Below are positions 1-9,035 of a DNA stretch of 64,000 bases, one piece after another. Made by a program: the position numbers and the translations under genes. Positions within the stretch are counted from its first letter, which is position 1; every line of letters starts with the position of its first letter. The notes under the pieces are model-generated. The model was not told the DNA's origin. It worked only from the letters and a program-made list of their open reading frames with translations, and ran no database searches. Source of the DNA: JAIBJN01 sp963699495 (GTDB lineage: Bacteria > Actinomycetota > Thermoleophilia > Gaiellales > Gaiellaceae); assembly GCA_963699495.1 (NCBI GenBank), contig CAVOUB010000003.1, positions 582,028 through 646,027 on the forward strand, written 5' to 3'.

Positions 1-171
1 GGCGCGGGCGGCGGGCTCTTCTTCGCCGCCGACGACGTTCAGGCGAGCTACGAGGAGCTGAAGAGCCGCGGCGTCGAGTTCACGCAGGAGCCGACGCAGC
101 AGCCCTACGGCCTCGATGCCGGGTTCCGCGACTCCTCGGGGAACCACTTCCGGATGCTGTCGACGGCGTAG
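1..171 (+). CDS. VOC (glyoxalase/bleomycin-resistance fold) protein, C-terminal part
   Basis: The window opens inside this gene; 56 codons remain before TAG at 169-171. The fragment reads as the last beta-alpha-beta-beta unit of a vicinal-oxygen-chelate domain: a helix with YEELKSRGVEF, then GFRDSSGNHFRML, the usual place of the final metal-ligand strand. VOC proteins bind a divalent metal and act as isomerases, dioxygenases or drug-binding proteins; the substrate cannot be told from this piece. It converges on the molybdenum hydroxylase operon, with a strong hairpin between. Confidence 0.75.
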   Translation, partial: GAGGGLFFAADDVQASYEELKSRGVEFTQEPTQQPYGLDAGFRDSSGNHFRMLSTA

Positions 172-191
172 CGCCGGCAGCGGGCACTGAG

Positions 192-227
192 CGACCGAAG
201 CGTCCCGTGCGCGGGGCGCTTCGGTCG
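192..227. terminator. Bidirectional hairpin terminator between convergent genes
   Basis: Perfect 11-bp arms CGACCGAAGCG (192-202) and CGCTTCGGTCG (217-227). The interior CCC (204-206) and GGG (213-215) can extend the stem. It lies between the end of the VOC gene (+) and the end of the 2Fe-2S subunit gene (-), with no clear T-run on either side. Confidence 0.7.
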
Positions 228-249
228 TTCGTCGAGATCCGGAGCCGGC

Positions 250-711
250 TCAGCCGCCGGCCGCGGCGAGGACGGCCTTCACGATGCCGTCGTAGCCGGT
301 GCACCGGCAGAGGTTCCCCGAGAGCGCGATCCGCACCTCGTCGTCCGACGGGTGCGGATTTCGCTCGAGCAGGGACGTCGCGGAGATCAGCATCCCCGGC
401 GTGCAGAAGCCGCACTGGACGCCGCCCTCTTCGAGGAACGCGCGCTGGAGCGGCGCCAGGTTCACGCCGTCGGCGAGACCCTCGACCGTCGTCACCTCGC
501 GGCCCTCTGCCTGCAGGGCGAGATACGAGCACGAGTTCACCGGCTTCCCGTCGAGGAGCATCATGCAGGCGCCGCATTCGGAGTCGTCGCAGCCTTCCTT
601 CGCGCCGGTGAGCCCGACGCCGTCGCGGACGGCGTAGAGCAGCGTCGTCCCCGGCGAGACCTCGACCGGGTAGGCGACGCCGTTCACCGTGAGGGTCAGC
701 GGAACCTTCAC
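250..711 (-). CDS. Molybdenum hydroxylase 2Fe-2S subunit (CoxS/XdhC-like small subunit)
   Basis: 153 residues, the family's usual length. The N-terminal plant-type ferredoxin domain has cluster ligands C41, C46, C49 and C61 (CDDSECGAC, then a later Cys). The C-terminal helical [2Fe-2S] domain has C100, C103, C135 and C137 (CGFC and LCRC). In this family the subunit passes electrons from the molybdopterin site of the large subunit to FAD in the medium subunit. Its ATG (711) overlaps the stop of the FAD-subunit gene (ATGA), so it is the last gene of a tightly coupled large-medium-small operon. Identification as a subunit is secure; the substrate is unknown. Confidence 0.93.
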   Translation of the reverse strand: MKVPLTLTVNGVAYPVEVSPGTTLLYAVRDGVGLTGAKEGCDDSECGACMMLLDGKPVNSCSYLALQAEGREVTTVEGLADGVNLAPLQRAFLEEGGVQCGFCTPGMLISATSLLERNPHPSDDEVRIALSGNLCRCTGYDGIVKAVLAAAGG

Positions 712-1616
712 GACGCGCCTCCCGTCGCGAAGACAGCGTTGCTGGCGGGCACCGGGACCGCCTCGCCGAGCGCGCGGGCCACGGCCGCCGTCAAGGCGCG
801 ACGCGCCACGACCTCCGCCATCGCCCGGCGATAGTCGGCTGACGCGCGGACGTCGGAGATCGGCTCGGCGGCCGCGGCTGCGGCGTGAGCGGCCTGACGG
901 ACCGCATCAGGGCCCCCGTCGGAGCCCACCAGCGCCTTCGCCGCCTCCGGCACGAGCCGGATCGTCGGCGCGAGCGCCGTGATCGCGACGTCGGCCCACT
1001 CGATGGTCCCCCCGGCGAGCGTGACGGCCGCGGCCGCCCCGACGACCGCGATCTCCATCTGCCGCCGGTACTCGAGCCGGACGTACGAGCTCCCGGTTCC
1101 GGCGGCCGGCAGCGGGATCTCGACCCCTGTGAGAAGCTCGTCCGGTGCCGCGGCGGTCGTGCCGGGGCCGGTCATGAGCTCGACGACCGGCACCTGCCGC
1201 TCGCCCGCTCCCGAGCGCAGCGTGACCGTCGCGCCGAGGACCATGAGCGGCCCGCCGGCCTCCATTGCCGGCGAGGCGTTCATGAGGTTGCCGCCGATCG
1301 TCCCGTGCGACCGGGTCGCGTGCGAGCCGACGATCGAAGAGGCGTCGGCGAGCGCGGTGAGCCGCTCCAGCACGACGGGCTCGGCCGCGATCTCCGCATG
1401 GGTGACGAGCGCACCGAGGCGGAGCCGGCCGTTCTCCGCCGCGATCTCCCGCAGCTCGGCGAGGCGATGGATGGCGACGATGCTCTCCGGGAGCGGCGCC
1501 TTGCCCTGACGCGCGCCGACGACGAGGTCAGTCCCACCGGCGACCGGACGGGCGCCACCGCTGAGCGCAGAGAGCGCCTCGTCGACGGTCGTGGCCGCGA
1601 CGTAGGCCGAGGTCAC
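708..1616 (-). CDS. Molybdenum hydroxylase FAD-binding subunit (CoxM-like medium subunit)
   Basis: 302 residues from a GTG at 1616 whose GTGA overlaps the stop of the large-subunit gene. FAD-binding motifs are visible: VAGGTDLVVG near residue 35 and TIGGNLMNASPA near residue 110, the pyrophosphate-binding loops of the CO dehydrogenase/xanthine dehydrogenase FAD domain. The C-terminal CO_deh_flav_C-type domain includes SYVRLEYRRQMEIAVVG. It takes electrons from the 2Fe-2S subunit and passes them to the final acceptor. Because the large-subunit gene carries a frameshift, this reading frame is open continuously back into the large-subunit frame. A naive call therefore fuses the two into a false protein of 1066 residues. 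Confidence 0.9.
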   Translation of the reverse strand: MTSAYVAATTVDEALSALSGGARPVAGGTDLVVGARQGKAPLPESIVAIHRLAELREIAAENGRLRLGALVTHAEIAAEPVVLERLTALADASSIVGSHATRSHGTIGGNLMNASPAMEAGGPLMVLGATVTLRSGAGERQVPVVELMTGPGTTAAAPDELLTGVEIPLPAAGTGSSYVRLEYRRQMEIAVVGAAAAVTLAGGTIEWADVAITALAPTIRLVPEAAKALVGSDGGPDAVRQAAHAAAAAAEPISDVRASADYRRAMAEVVARRALTAAVARALGEAVPVPASNAVFATGGAS

Positions 1617-3908
1617 TGCGGCTGCCCGGAGGTCACGGCCCAGACCCGCTCGGGGGTCATCGGCAGCTCCCTGACGCGCGCGCCGACGACCTGGGCGATC
1701 GCGTTGGCGATCGCGCCCGGGGTCGGCACGGTCGGAGGCTCGCCGACGCCCTTGGTGCCCAGCGGTCCGCCGTTCTCGGCCGGCGTCTCGATCCAGGCGA
1801 CGTCGATCTGCGGGGCGTCGGCCGCGGTGACAAGCTTGTAGTCCAGAAGGTGCGGATTGCGCTGGCGCCCGTCGGCGTCGAGCTGGGACACCTCCAGGAG
1901 CGCCTGCCCGATCCCCATGACGACCCCGCCGTAGACCTGCCCGCTCGCCCCGATGCGGTTGACGATCGTGCCGGAGTCGTGCACGGCGGCGACCTGCAGC
2001 ACGCGCACGACGCCCGTCTCGCGGTCGACCTTGACGCGGGCGGCGTGGGTGAAGACCTGCGGCTCGAGGAACGACTCCATGCCGAGCCGCCCGAGGCAAC
2101 CCTCGGCGTCGCAGGGCGGGTTCTTCGGCGGTCGGCCCGAGCCCTTGCCGATCAGCCGCTCGCCGGCGCCGGCGAGCTCGGAGATCTCGATCGCCCTGGC
2201 CGGCGAGCCCACGACGCGCACGCGGCCGTCGGCGAGCTCGAGGTCCTCGCGCGCCACCTCGAGCCGCTTCGCGGCCATGTCCAGCAGCATGTCGCGCACT
2301 TCGACCGGCTGCTGCGACCACGGCGCGCCCGTTGTTCATCGTCGTCTGCGAGCCTGAGGAGCCCGCGTCGAACGGGGCCGCCTCCGTGTCCTGGTAGAGG
2401 ATCGAGAAGTCCGTGGGATCCATGCCGAGCACGTCCGCGGCCAGGAGCGGAAGCGCCATCACGGCGCCGCTGCCGTTCTCCTGCGCGCCCGTGACGATCG
2501 TTCCCGAGCCGTCGGCGTTCAGCTTCACGTAGGCGCCGGAGGGGTTCCCGAAGGACGGCCACCAGCCGCAGGAAACGCCGATCGCCTCGTCCTCGGGCAG
2601 GTCGCCGTCAGGCGCGATCATCTCCACGGCCCGCTCGAGCGTCTCCTTGAGCGCGATCGGTCCGAGCACTTGCCGCGTCGGGCCTTCGTCACCCTCGGCG
2701 ATCAGCGTGCGCCTGCGCAGCTCGACGGGGTCGAGCCCGAGCGCCTCCGCGAGCTCGTCCATGTGCTGCTCGAGCGCCCAGCAGACCTGAGGCGCGGTCG
2801 GAGCCCGGATCGAGCCCGATGGCTGGTTGTTCGTGTAGACGAGCGTGGACTCGACGTTCACGTTCTCGATCACGTAGGGCCCGCAGGCGTGCAGGGCGGC
2901 GAGCTGGGCGAAGAACCCGCCCTCGCCACAGTAGGCGCCGCCGTCGAGAACGAGGCGGCCGCGGCGCGCGACGAGCGTCCCGTCACTGCGCGCCCCGGTC
3001 TCGAGCTCGATCACCATCCCCTCCCGGCGGTGGTCGGGGGCGATGAACTCCTCCTCGCGGGTGAAGACAAGCTTCACCGGCCGCCCGGCGGCCCGCGCGA
3101 GCGCGGCGACGTGGCCCTCGTAGTGGAAGTCGCACTTCGAGCCGAAGCCGCCGCCGAGGAGCGGGACCACGATGCGGACGTGGGACTGCGGCAGCTGGAG
3201 GACGTGCGCGACGCCGGCTCTCGCCGCATAGGGAACCTGCGTCGAGGTCCAGACGGTGACGCGGTCGCCCTGCCACTCGGCCAGCAGGGCGCGCGGCTCG
3301 ATCGGCGCCCCCTGCGAGGCGTCGGTCACATAGCGACCTCTGACGACGACCTCGGCCTCCCCGATCGCGGCGTCGGCGTCGCCCTTCACGACCGTCGAGT
3401 AGCCGAGCAAGTTTCCGTGTCGCCCGAGCTCCTCGTCGCCCTCGTAGGACTCCCAGTCGGCGTGGATCAGCGGCGCGTCGTCCGCCAGCGCCGCCTCGAT
3501 GTCGCTCACGGCCGGCAGCGGCTCATATTCCACCTCGATCGCCGCAGCCGCCTCGGCGGCGACCTCGGGCGTCAGCGCGGCGACCGCCGCGACGACGTCG
3601 CCCTCGAAGCGCACGTAGTCGCGCGCGAACAGCCGGCGGTCCTGCACGAGGTCGCCGTACAGCACGTCCGGGACGTCTTCGTGCGTGATGACGGCAAGGA
3701 CGCCCGGCAGCGCCCGCGCCCTGCTCGCGTCGATCGAGACGATCCGCGCGTGCGTGTGGTCGGCGTAGCGGAGCTTCGCGTGCAGCTGGCCGGTCAGGTT
3801 CAGGTCGGCGGTGTACCGGCCTGAGCCGGTGACCTTCTCCTTGCCGTCCGGCCGGAGGAACTGGGTCGGGGCGCCGTCGGCGGTGGGCTCGGCTTCGGCA
3901 ATGCTCAT
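1613..3908 (-). pseudogene. Molybdenum hydroxylase large (molybdopterin) subunit, one-base frameshift near 2305
   Basis: About 765 residues once corrected, normal for the CoxL/XdhA family. It starts at ATG 3908 (MSIAEAEPTADG). The MCD-binding loop LGGGFGSKCDFHYEG and the C-terminal catalytic-glutamate motif GTKGVGEPP are present. The form I CO dehydrogenase loop AYxCSFR is absent; the equivalent stretch is GSIRAPTAPQ, so this is an aldehyde/purine/aromatic-hydroxylase type rather than a true CODH. The frame breaks after AVVAAA. Removing one base from the GG pair opposite 2305-2306 restores AAAVEVRDMLLDMAAK and runs on to TGA at 1613. Either a residual sequencing indel or a real inactivating mutation; the intact partner genes favour an indel. 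Confidence 0.85.
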
Positions 3909-3961
3909 GGCACCGGAGAATAAACGGCTGGCCGGTGAGTTGAGCCGGTAGGCTGCGCGCC

Positions 3962-4423
3962 GTGCCGCTCATCGAGCGTCGCATCCACGAGCTCGGCTTG
4001 ACGTTGCCGGCCCCACTCGTCCCGCCGGGCAACTTCGAGCTCGTCAAGATTCACGGCGGGCTCGCGTACATCGCGGGCCACGGCCCGTTCGACGGCTCCA
4101 AGCTGCTCGTCCAAGGGCTCGTCGGCCGCGACCTCACCCTCGAAGGAGGCCTACGAGGCAGCGCGCCTGACGGGGCTTTCCATCCTCGCGTCGCTGAAGC
4201 AGGAGCTCGGCGATCTCGATCGGGTGACGGAGTGGATCCGCGCCGTCGGCTACGTGCATTGCGAGCCCGGTTTCGGCCAGAACGCCGCGGTGGTCAACGG
4301 CTTCAGCGACCTCATCGTCGAGCTGTGGGGGACGCGGGACGACACGCGCGCTCGGCCCCGGGGCAGGGGCCTTCGCCCCTGAACGTCCCGATCATCGTCG
4401 ACGCGATCGCGGCCGTCGGCTGA
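3962..4423 (+). pseudogene. RidA/YjgF-family protein with two compensating frameshifts
   Basis: Begins at GTG 3962, divergent from the hydroxylase operon with only 53 bases between. The first part (LAYIAGHGPFDGS) and last part (SPLNVPIIVDAIAAV) read in one frame. The middle (EAYEAARLTGLSILASLKQ and on to FSDLIVELWG) reads in another. The shifts lie near 4143-4147 (extra base in CGAAGG) and 4325-4330 (missing G in a GGGG run). Corrected, it is about 153 residues, matching the longer RidA-like subfamily. RidA proteins hydrolyse reactive enamine/imine intermediates; this subfamily is less well characterised. Two shifts that cancel leave most of the fold intact outside the shifted block. Confidence 0.8.
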
Positions 4424-4564
4424 GCCCGGGTGCGACGTGTGCTACCGGACGGTGGCCGCCGCTTGGTCGGTGCCGAAAGCGATGGCCGCGTAGTATTGCG
4501 GCGCAAGAAGTCCGAGTCCAAGTCGACGACCCCGTAAGCGCGCTGAAACCGGAGGTGTGAGTGG

Positions 4565-4960
4565 ATGCTCTTCGCGGCTGACTACCCGTTCCTCGACGTG
4601 CTGTGGACGCTGCTCGTCTTCTTCGCCTGGGTGATCTGGTTCTGGCTCTTGATCACCTGCTTCGCCGACCTCTTCCGCCGTCGCGACGCCAGCGGCGGGA
4701 AGAAGGTGCTCTGGGTGATCTTCCTGATCATCGTGCCGTTCGTCGGCGTCCTGATCTACTTGCTCGTGAACAACGAGGGCATGGCCGACCGGAACATACG
4801 GCAGGCGCAAGCCCAGCAACAGCAGTTCGACGAGTACGTCAAGCAGACCGCCGGCGGCGGCGGCGCTGCTGCCGAGATCGAGAAGGCGAAGGGCCTGCTC
4901 GACAGCGGCGCGATCTCGCAGGCGGAGTACGACGACATCAAGCGGAAGGCGCTCTCCTGA
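4565..4960 (+). CDS. Small membrane protein with PLDc_N and SHOCT domains
   Basis: 131 residues, ATG 4565 preceded by GGAGG. Two hydrophobic helices (residues about 10-35 and 48-68) flank the short basic loop FRRRDASGGKK, the pattern of the PLDc_N (phospholipase D nuclease N-terminal) membrane domain. A Gln-rich linker follows (AQAQQQQF) and then a C-terminal SHOCT motif (IEKAKGLLDSGAISQAEYD, residues about 107-127). SHOCT is a short oligomerisation or targeting module found at protein ends. No enzymatic residues. Function unknown; likely a small membrane-associated assembly protein. Confidence 0.8.
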   Translation: MLFAADYPFLDVLWTLLVFFAWVIWFWLLITCFADLFRRRDASGGKKVLWVIFLIIVPFVGVLIYLLVNNEGMADRNIRQAQAQQQQFDEYVKQTAGGGGAAAEIEKAKGLLDSGAISQAEYDDIKRKALS

Positions 4961-5006
4961 GGGGTACCCGCCGAGCCCGTCGGCTCTAGGCCTCGCTGCG
5001 CCGATC

Positions 5007-5040
5007 AGCACGCCGACCCCGTAGGCCGGGTCGGCGTGCT
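5007..5040. terminator. Bidirectional hairpin between convergent genes
   Basis: Perfect 13-bp arms AGCACGCCGACCC (5007-5019) and GGGTCGGCGTGCT (5028-5040) with an 8-nt loop, between the ends of the SHOCT protein gene (+) and the DUF4239 gene (-). Confidence 0.75.
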
Positions 5041-5057
5041 GCGGCATGGGCTTTCTC

Positions 5058-5871
5058 CTACCCGCCGGGCTCGAAGAACTGAGCGAGGGCTCCGGTCTTG
5101 AACGGCTCCGGATCGACGGCGACGTCCCCGGAGAACGGATAGCTGAGGTCGAGGAGCACGACCAGCGAGAACGCGACGACGATTGCGATCGCCGCCGGGC
5201 CCAGCGCGTGAAACCAGAAGTTCGGAGAGCCGACGAGCACCGCGTAGCCGACGATCACGAAGGAGCTGAAGATGATGAGCGCCGCCATCTCGAACGGAAG
5301 CCCGCCCTCCGCTGCTTCGAGCCGATCTCGGCGCGCGTCGAGGGCGTCGTTCAGCTGACGGACCGAGTCGTCGAAGAACCCCGTCGCCCCGGGTGACTTC
5401 GGGCTCGACGGACTGCATCGCAGTGAAGACGCCGTCCAGCGCAGCCGCGGTCTGGGGGCCGTAGTCGCCGTCGCGCATCGGCGCCCATTCCTCGTCGACG
5501 ACCGACCGCGCATACGTTCCCACGGCGCCGCGCACGCGATCACCGTCGGGCTCCGAGAACGCCGCGCTGTCGCGGACGATCGACGCGAGGGAGTCCGCCT
5601 CGCGACTGACGTCGGCGCTCGCCTCGAGAAAGTTCTCGTACGCGATGATGATGACGAACGCGAGCAGCAGGCCGAACAGAGCGGCCACGACGCCGAGCAT
5701 CGGCGCTGAGATCTCCGCGTGGAACCCCTCTCGCGTCGACGGCACCGTGCGCCGGATCACCCAGACTCCCAGGATCACAACACCGAACGCGAGCGCCACC
5801 GCGGCCAGCAAGAGCAACGGGATGGGTACGGCGTTGAGGATCTCCCGCAGCACGATCCCGACCCTAACCAC
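5058..5871 (-). pseudogene. DUF4239-type membrane protein, one-base frameshift near 5388
   Basis: Corrected length about 270 residues. The N-terminal half reads from 5871 (start codon region VRVGIVLREILNAVP) with two membrane segments, then ISAPMLGVVAALFGLLLAFV, the conserved DUF4239 core. A periplasmic helical region follows and the frame breaks at a CCCC/GGGG run (5387-5390). The alternative frame continues GATGFFDDSVRQLNDALDA, then two more membrane helices ending at 5058. DUF4239 proteins are four-helix membrane proteins of unknown function. A single extra G in the run explains the shift. Confidence 0.75.
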
Positions 5872-6018
5872 CCGGCTGGCAGATCACAGCACCTCCCGGG
5901 CAACTCGCGGCCCCGTCCCTTGTCGTCGGCAGGAGCGCCGGGTTATAGTCGGCCGCTGGTAACAATCGGGACGGGCGCGGGGGGCGGTGGCTTGTCCCCT
6001 ATTCAAGGGGCGACGGCA

Positions 6019-8190
6019 ATGCGGATTGGCTCTCGGTCGCGGTTTGGGCAGGACGGACGGAGGGCGCTGCGCTGTGCGGTGCTCGTGGCGTCGATTGGCC
6101 TGGGGCTGGCTCTCGGGCCTTCTCTGGCGCAGGCAGGGGGCGGCGGCGGGCCGCACTTCGAGCCCGGAGCGGCCGGTGCGGGCGACCCGTATTTCCCGCT
6201 CGACGGCAACGGCGGGTACGACGTCCGCCACTACCTCCTCGAGGTGAGCTACGACCCGGAGACCGACGTTCTCGAGGGCAAGGCGACGATCCGCGCGCGG
6301 GCCACGCAGAACCTCTCGAGCTTCAACCTCGACCTGGACGGGCTGACGGTGCACTCGCTCCGCGTGGACGGGCGCCCGGCGGAGTGGAGCCGGGACGAGG
6401 GTGAGCTGACGGTCACGCCGAAGAGGGGGCTGCGGGACCACCGCCGCTTCACGATCGTCGTTCGCTACAGCGGCATTCCCGAGCCCGTCGAGGGCGCGGG
6501 GTTCATCCCAACCGACGACGGTGCGCTCGTCATAGGAGAGCCGCACGTGGCCTCGACGTGGTATCCCGTCAACGACCATCCCAGCGACAAGGCGGCCTAT
6601 ACGTTCCGTATCACCGTCCCCGCGGGGCTCGAAGCCGTCGCAAACGGCGTCCTCAAGAAGCACAAGACGAAGCATGGGTGGACGACCTGGACCTGGGACG
6701 CGAAGGAGCCGATGGCCTCGTACCTCACGACGGCGACGATGGGCGAGTTCGACCTGCATGCGTACAAGAAGTCGGGCCTTCGCTTCTGGGACGCGATCGA
6801 CCCCGACCTGTTCGACCCGGTCGCGGAGCCCCGCACGGGGAGCCAGTTCGCCATCTCGCAGAGCAGCGAGCCGTCCTACAAGCGGCTCGAGCGCACGATC
6901 AGCGTGCCCGCCGCGGGAGCGACCCTGTCGTTCTGGGTCACGCGTAGCACCGAGCAGAACTGGGACTTCATGTTCGTCGAGGCCCATACGGTCGGCGCGG
7001 ACGACTGGACGACCCTGGACGACCTGAACGGCCATACGACGCAGGACACCGGCCTTTCGTGCCCGGGCTGGCTCGGGCTGCACCCATTCCTCACGCACTA
7101 CCAGTCGCCCGACGATCAGGGAGGGTGCACCCCGGCAGGCACCACCGGGAGCTGGCACGCGGTCAGCGGGGACAGCGACGGCTGGGAGGAGTGGAAGGTC
7201 GACCTGTCCGGGTACTCAGGGAGCGACGTCGAGGTGTCGATCAGCTATGCGAGTGACGACTCCGTCCAGCTCCCGGGCCTCTTCGTCGACGACGTCGCAG
7301 TCTCCACCGGGGCGGGCTCGACCTCCTTCGAGGACGACGGGGACACATTCGACGGGTGGACGGTTCCGGGCGCCCCGGACGGCAGCCAGCCGAATCCCAA
7401 CGACTGGATCGTCGGCACCGCGGACGACACTCCCCCGCCGATGGGTGAGCTGGTGCAGGAGACGTTCGCCAAGCAGGCGGAGATCATCGATTTCGAGGCC
7501 GGGATCTTCGGCCCCTACCCGTTCTCGGCCGCGGGCGGCATCGTCGACGACGTCACCGGCCTCGGCTTCGCGCTCGAGAACCAGACGCGGCCGATCTACG
7601 CCATCGACTTCTTCTTCAATCCGGTGTTCGCGGAGGACGTCGTCGTCCACGAGCTGGCGCACCAGTGGTACGGCGACAGCCTCACGGTCGCGCAGTGGCA
7701 GCACATCTGGCTCAACGAGGGCTTCGCAACCTACGCGGAATGGCTCTGGAGCGAGCACGTCGGCCGCGGAACGGCGCAGGAGATCTTCGACTTCTACTAC
7801 TCCGTGATTCCGGACGACGATCCCTTCTGGTCGCTCACGATCGGCGACCCAGGCCCGGATGCCCTCTTCGACAACGCCATCTACTACCGAGGGGCAATGA
7901 CCCTGCAGCAGCTGCGCCTGGCGGTCGGCGATACGGACTTCTTCCGGATCCTCCGTCGCTGGGCCACGAAGAGGGAAGGGGACAACGTCACGACCGACGA
8001 GTTCATCGCGATTGCCGAGAAGATCTCGGGCGAGGAGCTGAGCGAGCTCTTCGACACCTGGCTCTTCACCGCGACGAAGCCGGAGATCCCCACGTCCCTC
8101 GGCGCTCTGCGCGCGACGACCAGCTCGATCGGGGCGCCGCTTGCCGCGGCAGGCGACCGGAAGATGCGGCTCAGGAGCGCCCTTCGCTAG
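6019..8190 (+). CDS. Secreted M1-family metalloaminopeptidase with an inserted beta-sandwich domain
   Basis: 723 residues from ATG 6019 (AAGGGG 9 bases upstream). The reading frame is open further upstream, but an export signal begins at this start: a basic N-terminus, the hydrophobic core LRCAVLVASIGLGLAL, then AQA. The N-terminal M1 saddle domain (residues about 50-275) is followed by a foreign-looking insert (about 278-470) rich in beta strands with two DDV/FEDD blocks, resembling the MAM/immune-inhibitor-A type domain. The catalytic domain then follows: ALENQTRP (the GxMEN equivalent), H544-E-L-A-H548 and E567 exactly 18 residues later, the zinc-binding HEXXH-x18-E pattern. Probably a zinc aminopeptidase acting outside the cell on peptides. 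Substrate preference is not readable. Confidence 0.9.
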   Translation: MRIGSRSRFGQDGRRALRCAVLVASIGLGLALGPSLAQAGGGGGPHFEPGAAGAGDPYFPLDGNGGYDVRHYLLEVSYDPETDVLEGKATIRARATQNLSSFNLDLDGLTVHSLRVDGRPAEWSRDEGELTVTPKRGLRDHRRFTIVVRYSGIPEPVEGAGFIPTDDGALVIGEPHVASTWYPVNDHPSDKAAYTFRITVPAGLEAVANGVLKKHKTKHGWTTWTWDAKEPMASYLTTATMGEFDLHAYKKSGLRFWDAIDPDLFDPVAEPRTGSQFAISQSSEPSYKRLERTISVPAAGATLSFWVTRSTEQNWDFMFVEAHTVGADDWTTLDDLNGHTTQDTGLSCPGWLGLHPFLTHYQSPDDQGGCTPAGTTGSWHAVSGDSDGWEEWKVDLSGYSGSDVEVSISYASDDSVQLPGLFVDDVAVSTGAGSTSFEDDGDTFDGWTVPGAPDGSQPNPNDWIVGTADDTPPPMGELVQETFAKQAEIIDFEAGIFGPYPFSAAGGIVDDVTGLGFALENQTRPIYAIDFFFNPVFAEDVVVHELAHQWYGDSLTVAQWQHIWLNEGFATYAEWLWSEHVGRGTAQEIFDFYYSVIPDDDPFWSLTIGDPGPDALFDNAIYYRGAMTLQQLRLAVGDTDFFRILRRWATKREGDNVTTDEFIAIAEKISGEELSELFDTWLFTATKPEIPTSLGALRATTSSIGAPLAAAGDRKMRLRSALR

Positions 8191-8289
8191 GCGCTCCGCG
8201 CCGCCGACGTTCTGCGTGAACCCGCCGGTTGCCGGCTCCGCCCGGAGGAATCCGGCTCGGGTCGTGCGCGGTTTCGGGACAAGTCTGCA

Positions 8290-8313
8290 ATACTGAACTT
8301 AATGGTTCAGTAT
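8290..8313. promoter_or_regulatory. Palindromic operator overlapping the ArsR start codon
   Basis: Perfect 9-bp inverted repeat ATACTGAAC (8290-8298) and GTTCAGTAT (8305-8313), 6-base spacer TTAATG. The ATG of the ArsR gene (8302-8304) lies in the spacer. An AATACT-like -10 box inside the left arm would place transcription start at or next to the ATG, giving a leaderless message. Consistent with autorepression. Confidence 0.75.
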
Positions 8314-8613
8314 CCGACGACCGTCGACCGCGCGTTCGCGGCCCTCGCCGACCCGACCCGGCGCGCCGTGCTCGAACGGCTCGGCGCCGGCAGCGCGACG
8401 ATAAGCGAGCTCGCCGAGCCCTTCGGCATGTCGCTGACCGGGATGAAGAAGCACATCCGGCTGCTCGAGGAGGCGAACCTCGTCGCCACGGAGAAGGTCG
8501 GCCGTGCCCGCAGATGCGCACTCGTGCCCTATGCCTTCGAGGGCATCAGTACGTGGCTGCAGCGGCTCGACCGCTTCGCGCAGGTTGTCCAACGCACGAA
8601 AGGAGCACGATGA
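8302..8613 (+). CDS. ArsR-family transcriptional regulator
   Basis: 103 residues, a typical winged-helix ArsR size. AFAALADPTRRAVLERLGAG and the recognition-helix region MSLTGMKKHIRLLEEANLV are canonical for the ArsR subgroup that pairs with SRPBCC/AHSA1 proteins. No CxC metal-binding pair is visible, so it probably does not sense thiophilic metals. It is the first gene of an operon with an AHSA1 protein (ATGA overlap) and a PPOX-type enzyme (GTGA overlap). The operator across its own start codon suggests autoregulation. Confidence 0.9.
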   Translation: MVQYPTTVDRAFAALADPTRRAVLERLGAGSATISELAEPFGMSLTGMKKHIRLLEEANLVATEKVGRARRCALVPYAFEGISTWLQRLDRFAQVVQRTKGAR

Positions 8614-9035
8614 GCACCACCGTCACCACCCCGAACGAGCTCGAGATCCGCGTCGAGCGGATCTTCGACGCGCCGCGCACGCACGTCTACTCCGTCTGGA
8701 CGGATCCGGAGCTGATCCCCGAATGGTGGGGCGACGGCACCGTCGTCGAGGAGATGGACGTCCGTCCCGGCGGCACCTACCGGTTCCAAACCGCCTTCGG
8801 CGTCGTCGAGGGCGAGTTCCGCGAGGTCGAGCCACCCGCGCGCCTCGTGCAGACGTTCCAGAACCACCTGCAGACGCTCGAGTTCGAGGATCTCGGTGAG
8901 CAGACGAAGCTGACGCAGACGATGCGCTTCGAGACGACCGAGCAGCGGGACACCACGATGCAGTACGGCGTCGAGGAGGGCGCGAAGGCGGGCTTCGCGC
9001 GCGTCGACGCGCTGCTGGCGAAGATCGCAGCGTGA
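8610..9035 (+). CDS. SRPBCC / AHSA1-type ligand-binding protein
   Basis: 141 residues; ATG 8610 overlaps the ArsR stop as ATGA and is preceded by AAGGAG. The helix-grip pattern is plain: VERIFDAPRTHVYSVWTDPE at the N-terminus, WWGDGTVVEEMDVRPGGTY, then GEFREVEPPARLVQTF, and a C-terminal amphipathic helix EEGAKAGFARVDALLAKI. AHSA1/START-like proteins in ArsR-linked pairs bind hydrophobic ligands; the ligand is unknown. Translationally coupled to both neighbours. Confidence 0.9.
   Translation: MSTTVTTPNELEIRVERIFDAPRTHVYSVWTDPELIPEWWGDGTVVEEMDVRPGGTYRFQTAFGVVEGEFREVEPPARLVQTFQNHLQTLEFEDLGEQTKLTQTMRFETTEQRDTTMQYGVEEGAKAGFARVDALLAKIAA

Noticed and set aside
708..3908. A single 1066-residue fused large/FAD subunit
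   Set aside because: The fusion is produced by the frameshift at about 2305. Between 2299 and 1616 this frame encodes nonsense, while the other frame carries the conserved large-subunit C-terminus.
1613..3908. Form I carbon monoxide dehydrogenase
   Set aside because: The diagnostic AYxCSFR loop is missing from the large subunit.
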